From Volutella citrinella (Eukaryota; Ascomycota; Sordariomycetes; Hypocreales; Nectriaceae), in assembly GCA_034401135.1 (NCBI GenBank), contig JAWZSP010000002.1, positions 558,001 to 622,000 on the forward strand: 64,000 nucleotides of DNA, written 5' to 3'. Position numbers and translations under genes: made by a program. How positions within the stretch are numbered: the stretch's first letter is position 1; every line of letters starts with the position of its first letter. Under the pieces are notes generated by a model that ran no database searches, had not been told where the DNA came from, and saw only the letters and a program-made list of their open reading frames with translations. Positions 55,568-64,000 of the stretch are shown piece by piece.

Positions 55568-56572
55568 CTACTCACCGGCTGCGGCGACGTTCGCCAAGAC
55601 CTTGGTGGTGATGTCGTCAAAGACGTGGAACAGCGAGCAGTGCCGGTACTTGTCAACCAAGACACCCTCCTCATCGCCCCCGGCTACAGGCACTGCGCCT
55701 GCCGAGATGTCCTTGCCGTTGACCTGCGTGCCCGCCGGGTAGCTAGGCCGCTTGCCCTGCTCGATGAGGGTGATGAACTGGGCGTCCATGGGCACCGACC
55801 CGAGGAAGGGCACGTGGAACTCTTCGGCCATGGAGCGCCCGCCGCCGGAGCCGAAGATGTCGGTGCACTCGGAGCAGTGGGGGCACACGAAGCCGCTCAT
55901 GTTCTCGACGACGCCGAGGACGCGGATGCTCGTCTTTACGCAAAAGTTGAGCTCCTTGCGCACGTCGGCCGTCGCGACCGCCTGCGGGGTGGTGACGACG
56001 ACGGCGCCAGACACCTGGCCCGGGCGGGCGTCGCGCTGCAGCGTCTCGGCGAGCGAAATGTGCTCGTCGCTGGTGCCGGGCGGCGTGTCGATGAGCAAAA
56101 AGTCCGTCTCGTCCCAGAGCACGTCCTTGAGGAACTGGCGGATCATGGCCGTCTTCTTGGGCCCGCGCCAGACGACGGCGTCGCCGCGCTTGGGCAGCAG
56201 GAAGCCCAGACTCATGGCGTGGAGGCTGCCGCGGCCGGTGGCCGGGTCGGCGGGGTGTACGAGGACGGGGGCCCAGCCGCCGGGCACCTGCGTCACCTTG
56301 GACTCCTCGATGGAGAGCATCCGGGGCATCGATGGGCCTGTCAGGTCGACGTCGAGGATGCCGACCGAGTGGCCGGCGAGGGACAACGAGAGGGCCAGCT
56401 GCGTGGTTACGGACGACTTGCCGACTCCGCCCTTCCCGGAGAGGACCTAGAAAGGCAGCGCAGGTTAGCCATGTCTAACGGAGGCGGAGGGCGAGCGCGA
56501 GATGATGGAGAGGAGAGACGGCGTTGGCGGGGGACGAACCAGGACTACATGCTTGACTTTTTCCAGCCCCAT
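55568..56572 (-). CDS. CFD1: CFD1, cytosolic Fe-S cluster assembly scaffold ATPase
   Basis: Exons on the minus strand 56572-56540 and 56446-55568 give 303 residues. Cfd1 forms the Fe-S scaffold complex with Nbp35 and passes clusters to cytosolic and nuclear proteins. The first exon codes [11 protein letters not shown], and the 93-bp intron joins it to [14 protein letters not shown], the deviant P-loop of MRP/Nbp35 ATPases. Further motifs are [52 protein letters not shown] and the cluster-binding FVCPHCSEC. The lack of an N-terminal four-cysteine domain distinguishes Cfd1 from Nbp35. The stop at 55568 lies inside a possible donor (gtgagtag); splicing to the acceptor 45 nt on would give a slightly longer end, so the last residues are uncertain. 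Confidence 0.92.
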
Positions 56573-57914
56573 TGCAGGCAATGGCAAGCTAGGTGCAGAC
56601 TGTGCTGGGAGGGCGAGACGGGCTGGAAGCCAGAGGGAATGTGTATGCAACAATGCGAAGCGCGTGTCGGAACTGTGAAGCGTCTATGTTGTGTCAAGGT
56701 CAAGGTGCCGCCGACCTGCGATGGGTGGTGGTTGTGCCCCACGCTGTGATGCGATGGCGGGCCGTCGCCGTTATCGCATGCTGATTACAAAGGCGCCGTC
56801 AGTTTTTCGGCGCGCGCGCGGGGGTTACTAATCGTCTGCCAACCAGCTTCTTCACCCTAAGGAGTACATTGTTTGCTGGCGCAACTTCAGTGACATCACT
56901 GGAGAGAACTGCCCGATAGTGTTTAGCCCGCCGCCGTACTGAGGCGTCGATTGAGCATCGGTTACCAAGCCTTTGTCCTCGCTGCCGCGTTGAAGCCATT
57001 GGTAATCGGCTCTTGTGAATGGTTGACCCAGCCTACCCTAATGTAGCAAAGAAGCGAGAGCAATCAATGGAGGGGCATTTCCAATTTATTCCAATGGCTT
57101 ACGCTGGGGTGGGGTGGGTGAGGGGCACACATGGAGGGGCAATTGGGAGGGCCAACTGGAGGGCCAACTGGGAGGGGCTGTGATGATGGCTTGTGGCAGT
57201 AGCCCAAGATTGCCCATTCTTAGGTTCACTCGAGATTCTTCTCACAGGTAAACAGAGTGTAGGGAAATGAATTGCATTGGCATTGAAGTTGTCACTGGCT
57301 TGTGAAAGCAAGCTACTAGTACTACTTATTACACGTGCGCAAGCTACTGCTGTTGGGTCTCCCTCCACCCTGCAATGCGCTGCCACTTTGCTGCACGATC
57401 TGACGCTGGCTCAACTAAAATCGAACTACCCCGTACCTTCCTGGCGCGTCTTTCTTCTGTCTCACACATCCACTGTGGGCGATGTCGGGCTTGCCGGAAG
57501 GGTCTCACGGCTAGAGACCCAAGTGCATCGTAAGCTCCTGATGGGCGGGAAAACCGGGCAAGCATCGGGGACATCTGACAAGAGTTCCTTCTGATCTAGG
57601 CCGTAATGGGTCGCCAACTGGTATGTTGTCGTCCGCGTCTCGTAGACAAGGGATGGAGTTGTTACTCAATCAAAGACGAGCGCGACGCCCGTTTTCTTTT
57701 GCCCCAACTAGAGCAGTGCGTGGTGGGTGCCAACATCGTTGCCATCTTGTCAGAGTATCGCTATTAGGTCACTGAGGATTCGATGGGTCGAGGGCGACAT
57801 CTCGTCGTCCGTGGAGGCAAGGCGGGCTGGCGATGGCGACAACCGTATCTCATCTTTCCACCGTAAAATTAAATCGCAGCCAAACTAATTGGCCGCGACG
57901 ATGCCATTGGGCAT
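56573..57914. other. Intergenic region, CFD1 promoter
   Basis: No gene seen. A short GC alternating run (gcgcgcgcgcg) lies near 56811, and a purine-rich repeat based on ggagggccaactgg lies near 57150-57178. Confidence 0.4.
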
Positions 57915-58948
57915 TCATGAGCTCTGCTTCTCTTCCTTCTCGTCGGGTGTCGGGATCCGCAGATGTCGGATCGGGCCTGAAGTCAAGATCTGAACAGCAT
58001 CTCTCTTGCAAACGACGATTGGCTTCTGGTCCTGGCAGAATCCGAGGACAGTGGCGTAGTTGGGAAGATTGGCAGGAACGGTTTGTGTGAAGCGAATGAT
58101 AGGGCCGCCATCTATGGCGAATCCGACCACTTCGCCTCCCATCTCGTTGCAGGCTTCCTCGTCGGGGTTGACAGAGATGGTATTGCTGTGCTCGATTAGC
58201 TAAATGCCCGCCCGGTTGATGACAATTACACTCACGCTTGGCTCATCGGAGGCCCGTTCTCGCTGTCGTCGTCGTCGTCTAGCTTGTCGTTCTTGCGTCG
58301 CCCGTGCTTTACCGTTGTCACCACCAGGGACGACCACAAGAAATGAAGAGCGCCGGCAATAACGAGGACTGGAGTACCCAGTGCCAGGGCCCAGGGACTG
58401 CCACAAAAGCGTTAGTAAACAGTGTGACTGCCATCGTTGGAAGAAATGCTTACGGCTGTTTGCTTCCGCGCATCGTGTGGACAAGCGCAAGAATGATGCC
58501 AATCATTGCGATGAGGGAACCGAGCTGGATCATGGTCCAGGTGGACCAGTACAGGGAGATGAGGTCCTCGCCGATGCAGAACTGCAAGGCCATGATGATG
58601 TATGCCTCCATGACAACAAAGACGGTGGAGATGGCGACACATAGCATCGACCAGAGCAGGCCGAACTTGAGACGGCGCCGTACCACCGGTGAGTGTGGTG
58701 AACCACCCTGGGCTGCCTCATGAAGCCTTGAATAATAATGTTAGGAGATATGTGGTCATCATTGATGGCATGAAGATCGGAAAGACTGACCTGCAGTAGA
58801 GATTAGAGGCGCATGAGAGGACGATGAGGTTTCCCATGAACATGAGCCAGTAGAAGACCTTGAACTCCCATCTCACCATGTGAGAGGCGAACGCTCCGTA
58901 CTGGACACATAGCTCAGGGATTGGTTCTATGCGGGCGGCGAGAACCAT
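57915..58948 (-). CDS. Four-transmembrane protein, unknown function
   Basis: Exons on the minus strand 58948-58791, 58726-58454, 58397-58236 and 58185-57915 give 287 residues; an in-frame ATG at 59017 would add 23. Four hydrophobic helices are visible: WLMFMGNLIVLSCASNLY, SMLCVAISTVFVVMEAYIIM, IQLGSLIAMIGIILALVH and PWALALGTPVLVIAGALHFL. A basic, Asp-rich loop follows (GRRKNDKLDDDDDSEN), then a soluble C-terminus of about 90 residues (GGEVVGFAIDGGPIIRFTQT, IPTPDEKEEKQSS). Short N- and C-terminal parts are likely cytoplasmic. The family is not recognised; the spacing resembles small fungal tetraspan membrane proteins, but the tetraspanin CCG motif was not seen. Splice joins keep frame throughout, and the introns are 50-64 bp. 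Confidence 0.75.
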
Positions 58949-61770
58949 GGCGAGATGTATTAGATAGGGGAATTGGCTGATTGTTGTCAAGTTGTCTGAG
59001 CGAAGATGCCCTTGCACGGCCAGGTGAGGCGAGACGAGGAAGGAGTCGATGAGGAGAGGGGCTGGCGGACGAGGGAAGAAGGAGCGGCGGGTCCGTGGTG
59101 ACGCCTTCTGGCTTCTTTAATCTTCACCAGAGGTAAAGGATGCCAGAGTGATGGTTTGGCTGGGGTAGTAGTATATGCAAGCAAACCGAAAGCTTAGCTG
59201 TCTTGGCCAATTGCTACACAGCGGGGGGGGATGGGGAGACGCGGAGAGCTTGCTTGCTTCGAGACGTAAATCCTGGGGGAAACTGACGGCGTGCTGGAGC
59301 TTTAAATCCATGTAGGGGCAGAGCAAATGCTGGGCAATTCTCGACAATGACGACGGAGGACCAGAGCAAAGCAGGGCCACCCCCCGTGAAGACCGCCAAG
59401 GGCTGGGACAGCCATGGCACACGCCCTCCCCCCCTGGTCCGCCTGGGCGTGTCTCGGAAAAGTCAACTGGTCGGGCTTCACGGCGCACAAACTCGTCTCT
59501 GGCCCGGTGGACGTGCGCTGATAAGGCCAGGGCATGCCATGGCAGGCATCGAACGCAGGTCAGGGACACGCAATAGATCCAAATGTGCTGCGCTGCCAAG
59601 CCAGCCGGTGATGTCGATCACGGCGCGGGAGAGACGACGAGGACGACGACTAATAGGTTGTGGGACCCGGGGGGGCGAAGTTGAGTTGAGTTGAGTTGCC
59701 AGAGTGAATGCGTGTGTCCAACACTGTCCGCGAGGTGCCTAACGACATATCATCCGTAGCCTTTGGTCCGTCGCTTTTTTCTCTGCCCTGTCATTGCGTT
59801 GACTTTGGGCCGCACCCTGATTTCCTGCCTGGCACCCTCCCGTGGGGACATATGGGCTCCAGATACTAGGACGGGGCGTGGCAGGTATGTCGAGGCGTCA
59901 CGCCGGGCATGCACTCCCGGATGAGGGCACCATCAGCTTGACGCAAATACGGACGAGACGTGATTGCGGGTGGGTTTAGATGAGCCACCCATTGTCATTG
60001 TCTACTGTGACCCGCAAGCGGACCCCTCCATCCGCCGTCCGCACTTTTGCTCCCGCCCTTTTGCTGAGACTCGCGGGGGACCCGGTGGGCATGCCGCCGG
60101 CGGGCATGTTGTTGGCGGACGACGGCATCCGGCACGGGGAGTCGCGACTGGCGAGCAAGGGCAAGCACGGCCTAGCCAGCAGACCGAAACACGGGCGAAC
60201 TTGGGGACGAGGGAGCTGGTGGCCGGACGAGCCCACGATGGAGGCGAGCCCGAGGCCATTGGCCGCTCCTGACCGCTGACCGCTGCCGAGCACAGAGCAC
60301 AATGCACACAAAGGTCTCGACGGCGGGCAACCCTTGCCAAGAACCCTGGGCGAAGGACTTGGGAGCTTGGGAGAGAGAACCTGGAGGTTCGCTGTCAGGA
60401 GGCGCGCGCAAGCTGTGTGTGTGTGCACCTAGAGGGGTGGCGGTAGGCGGGGAGCTCGCGCACTACACGCCCCCCCTCCTCAGGCTCAGGGTCCCACCAG
60501 ACGTCGAGATCTGAGATTTGGTGTTGCGCCAAGTGAGATCGGGCAGCAGTCAATCTACCATTCTGGCCCCACGAGCCGCTGCGAGCCACGAATCGCCAGC
60601 CACTACAAACCCCCCGGGAGATGGCCCCCACCCGGCGCGCGCGGGTCACTGCCGTAGCTGGGGCTGTGGCCTGCGTAGGGCTCTACCACAGCGCTACGGC
60701 ACTCGACGAGATGCCCAAGGGCCCCTCTAAGGCTCTCTAGTAGCCCAGGGGACCGCTGCGGACGCGTGTTTGGGCGGGTTGCTCGGCCGGCAGACCGGGG
60801 GTCGGATGCATCCTCGACCGTCCGCGCACTCAGCCATCATGCCATATCCCATGCCGTGCCGCGCCGCGAAGCCCACCGAGCATTCAGTAGCTTGCACACC
60901 GTAATAGTCCGTGAAGCCGCTCTGTCATGATGGCCACGACTCCTCCTCTCAGCGGGTGGCTTGGCGCGGCGCCACAGAGCACGCCAAGCAGGGAGGCTGC
61001 CTCCGTCATGTCGCACACCCATGAGTTCGTGACGGAGGACGGACGGAGGACGGAGAATGAGGGAGGAGGGGGAGAGCAGGAGCAGAGGGCAGCAGCCCGG
61101 CAGGCACATGGAGATGGATAATGGCTGGCTGGACAGAGACAGCTGGAGGGAGGGCGACAGCGACCACGCGCAAGAAGTTGTTCAGCGTCCCACGAGCACA
61201 AGAGCCAAGACTCCGCCCCCGGCACATCGTATCTCGATTACAATTCCAACCGCGTGGCACATGACCGCGTTCGCGAGGGAGCCAAGGTGCCAAGCCGGGG
61301 TGCAAGACGAGGATGCTGGGAATACACCGAAGCCACTCCATGGCAATCCCATGCTAGTTCCGTCCCTCACCGTGAGCCGGAGTGCTTGGCAGGCATCTTG
61401 GGGGCTTTTGCCGGGCGTATAGTATCTACTACAATAGTTCCTTGGTGGTCTGGTCATGATGGCTGCCCAACTTCGACTTCATGACCCAGAGTCCTGGGAC
61501 TAATTAATCTAACCTGGTGCTCATGGGATCCCTCATCCCTGCATCCCTGCCCGCTAGACCAGTGCTAGTGCCCTCGGAAAGATTCCTCAGAGGCGGAGTG
61601 GCCCAGCGACCGGTACGGACGGACGTGCCACAGCCCACAGGCCGTCCGTGAGATGCTTGCTTGTTCTTTTCTTCTTCCTCGCCCCTTCTCCCCTTTTCCC
61701 TTTGTTTGCTCATCATGTTTCCCCTTTTTGGCCGGGTGGGACATTGGCTGCACAGCAGCTGTAGTCTGCG

Positions 61771-61793
61771 CTGGGCTGGGCTGGGCTGGGCTG
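61771..61793. repeat. (CTGGG)4 tandem repeat
   Basis: Four copies of ctggg followed by ctg. Pentanucleotide microsatellite. Confidence 0.85.
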
Positions 61794-63333
61794 CACATAC
61801 TCAGCCAGCCAATGGACCAGCCATGTGCAGTGACGCCATGAAAGAGATAGAGCCACACACAGCCGCGAAGACATACACGATGTCATTTATTATTAGCTTC
61901 TCATGTCGGGGAACCGCGCATGCCATGTCCCATACGCACGTATGTACAGAACATACATTGCAGCCAGTGCAACATGAGTCGCCACAGCGGTAGGGTTGCA
62001 CACACATACCTGTCTCCCCTTCTACCTTTGTACGTTGCGTATGTGATGCCGAGTACCACCATGGCCGCGTGCAATCGCCAGCCATACACGGTGCCACGGG
62101 GTCCATGCCAAGACGAACACAAGGACAAAACATGGAGCGAAACCGCAGGCGCCTTCTACTCTTTGTTGGCTTATCAGGTCTGGTCTGGATCTGGTTCCAC
62201 CGCGACGGGTGCGGTGCTCCTTGTTTCTGGCCCTGTCTCTGGCTTTGTCCTCCGGGCCCCATGTGGCAAAGACAGACTCTGGTCTTCGATCGTTCGATAA
62301 CAGTCAAACAGACGGACAGCTTCTCGAGGCCATGACCTTGGCCATGATAGACAGAGCCTGCTCAATCCGAGCCGGCCCCGCCTCCCACAGCCCGCCCCAG
62401 GCCCTGTCCCAGCGGTCCCAGGCGCCCAGACCGTGTCCCACTCCGCCGGCCGGCCCATCCATCTGAGATGAGATGAGATGTGGCCAGTCACAAAATATTA
62501 AAAAAATTATCTACCATAGTCGACAGACACGCATATGCAAAATAGTCAACCACCCTGCACGCCCCGCACACCCATGTCGCCTCCTTGACTCATCAATTTG
62601 CTGCCATGCTCTTCAACAAATTATTTGCATCGTGCTTTGGGCTCGAGCATCAGCTGGGAACTCGGCGCACGGATAGTTAGCAGGGCTCAACCTAGTCTGG
62701 GCGTTTTGGGTTGTGGCAGCCGAGACATTGCTTGCTGCCCAAGGACGCGGAAGCGAGATGGGCTTCCAGATAATCTCTTCATTAATTACGGACTATGGAG
62801 GTACGGCATGGTGCTTTCTCTCTTGTTTAGCGTCTACGGTTGCCCGACTGCGCTGCCATCATCGTCCGTGTGGTGGTTGGCCGCCAATCTCTGCGCCTCT
62901 CTCGCAAAGGTTAGTTGCCGTAGATCCGGCCTAGATGGGGGGCATTGGCGCTCGGGCAGCTGATCCATTACTGCTCTCGTTCGACTCCTCATCGTGCGCT
63001 GTGGGATTCTGCAGCAGCAGGGGGGGGACCATCCCGCAATAGAGCCTCACCATCTTCCAACGACAGCCCAAGCCGCCCATGCTGTCCACGGCTGTGCCAA
63101 GCTTGCCCACCTATCCAGCACCCCCTCCCCCCAAATCAGGCCTAGCACACGCAGACGCAGCAAAAGGTTATCTCAACGCTATCTCTGCTCAGCCCGGAAC
63201 CGGCGTAGTTCCCCAGTGTCGTTTCCTGTCTGTCCGTCCACGACGCGCCAGCCTCCCACGTCGCCAACTCCCACAACGGAAAGCCAAGACGCTCATCCGT
63301 TTCCTGCCAATTTACATCCAAGCCTACGCCGTG

Positions 63334-63364
63334 TTAGCATAGGTTTAGCATAGGCTTAGCATAG
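63334..63364. repeat. 11-bp tandem repeat, three copies
   Basis: The unit ttagcatagg plus one variable base occurs three times in succession, the third copy one base short at its end. Position 11 varies (t, then c). Confidence 0.8.
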
Positions 63365-63903
63365 TGCTAGAGCATCTAGCCCCGGAGGCGGTGGGTGGGG
63401 CGTTTGCCTCCCGGGATAAGCCATTGCTTGTCCCGCCGCCAGTCAGGGGGAACCGCAAAACTCTCCACGGCCGCCGTCCCCCAAATCCCCATGGCGTTAC
63501 TCCAACCTCCAAAGCCCCCGTCGAGTGGCTCGAGTCAAAACCTGCCCGCTTGGGCGCTAAAACATGCAGCCTTACGGCACTGGGCGCCGCCCTGTCTTGT
63601 CTCCACGGCAAACTCAACGACCACTGATCACTGACCACACGCCCGTCGCCCGGTCGGACGCCGCCCAGGGTCTGCGGTGACACCCCTTACCTTGCTGTTA
63701 CGACGACGTCTGATGCCTCCCGTCCTCCACCGCGGTGTGTGCTGCGCCTCGTTATTGTATCAGCACGCTGCATTATTACGACTGGTCCATGGACCGTGTT
63801 TCACCGGCCCCCGGGTTGCCTTGGCTTGGCTCATGAAGTTTTGCAACGGGCCATCTCTTATCCAAACAGCGGCCTCCAGTCGCATGCAGCCAAGTCGCTA
63901 AAG

Positions 63904-64000
63904 ATGGAGTTTCTTCTTGCCGTATCTCACCTCGTCGCATCAATCTGCGTCTCCAAGGTCGCACGTGCAGGAACTGTCCCGCTGAGCGCCGCGTCATCAT
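63904..64000 (+). CDS. Possible 5' end of a secreted-protein gene, cut by the window edge
   Basis: An ATG at 63904 opens a frame to the window end, starting MEFLLAVSHLVASICVSKVA and then ARAGTVPLS. The start resembles a signal peptide with a cleavage site after ARA. Only 32 codons are visible, so chance is not excluded. It would end the preceding gene-free stretch. Confidence 0.3.
   Translation, partial: MEFLLAVSHLVASICVSKVARAGTVPLSAASS

Larger units (their letters stand above)
58949..63903. other. 5-kb gene-free region
   Basis: Many short GC-rich open frames overlap on both strands with no domain, splice-supported frame or consistent codon use. A TTGAG run near 59681, a CTGGG run near 61771 and an 11-bp repeat near 63334 are the only clear structures. 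Confidence 0.45.

Noticed and set aside
55559..56749. 396-codon frame opposite CFD1
   Set aside because: Antisense shadow of CFD1; composition is mirrored Ala/Gly/Arg/Val low complexity.

Overview
The window is nuclear DNA from a filamentous ascomycete, most likely a Sordariomycete and plausibly of the order Hypocreales. I infer this from the gene families and from the introns, which are short (mostly 48-64 bp, GT(A/G)NGT...AG). The families are bZIP/DUF3425 and Fungal_trans_2 regulators, a HET-domain protein, a patatin-NACHT NLR-like protein, an Mtr-type amino acid permease, and the core genes NOB1, NOP10, SPE2 and CFD1. No rRNA, convincing tRNA, CRISPR array or intact transposon was seen. 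Exon boundaries were worked out by hand from splice signals and reading-frame continuity. Twenty-one protein genes are supported, plus a possible gene start at the right edge.

Left part (1-29.7 kb), accessory and metabolic genes. First comes a bZIP/DUF3425 regulator. Next is a small group that looks catabolic: an SDR dehydrogenase (minus strand) divergent from a 103-residue EthD-domain protein, followed by a flavoprotein like ketosteroid delta-1-dehydrogenase. After these come an intronless NDH-2-like flavoprotein, a large secreted prepro-protein with six exons, and a second SDR that is divergent from a Fungal_trans_2 regulator. Then follow an SRPBCC/AHSA1 protein, an unknown Pro-rich protein whose frame is broken by a TGA unless an alternative splice site is used, a HET-domain protein, a ten-exon sugar transporter and a single-pass membrane protein.

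Middle part (29.9-43.4 kb), all on the minus strand. It holds a GH31 glycosidase, a 1625-residue patatin / degenerate NTPase-like / NACHT protein of the fungal NLR type, a 12-exon DHA2-type MFS exporter with a 9-nt microexon, and an Mtr-like amino acid permease.

Right part (43.4-64 kb), housekeeping genes spaced by long gene-free stretches rich in microsatellites. NOB1 and NOP10, both ribosome-biogenesis factors, converge tail to tail. SPE2 (AdoMet decarboxylase, polyamine synthesis) has a leader with upstream ATGs. CFD1 (cytosolic Fe-S assembly) and a four-TM protein follow. The last 5 kb appear gene-free until a possible signal-peptide start at 63904.

The most interesting parts are the patatin-NACHT protein with its extra P-loop-less domain, the HET gene about 11 kb away on the same strand of interest, the SDR/EthD/KstD-like group, the secreted prepro-protein, and the gene with the in-frame TGA.
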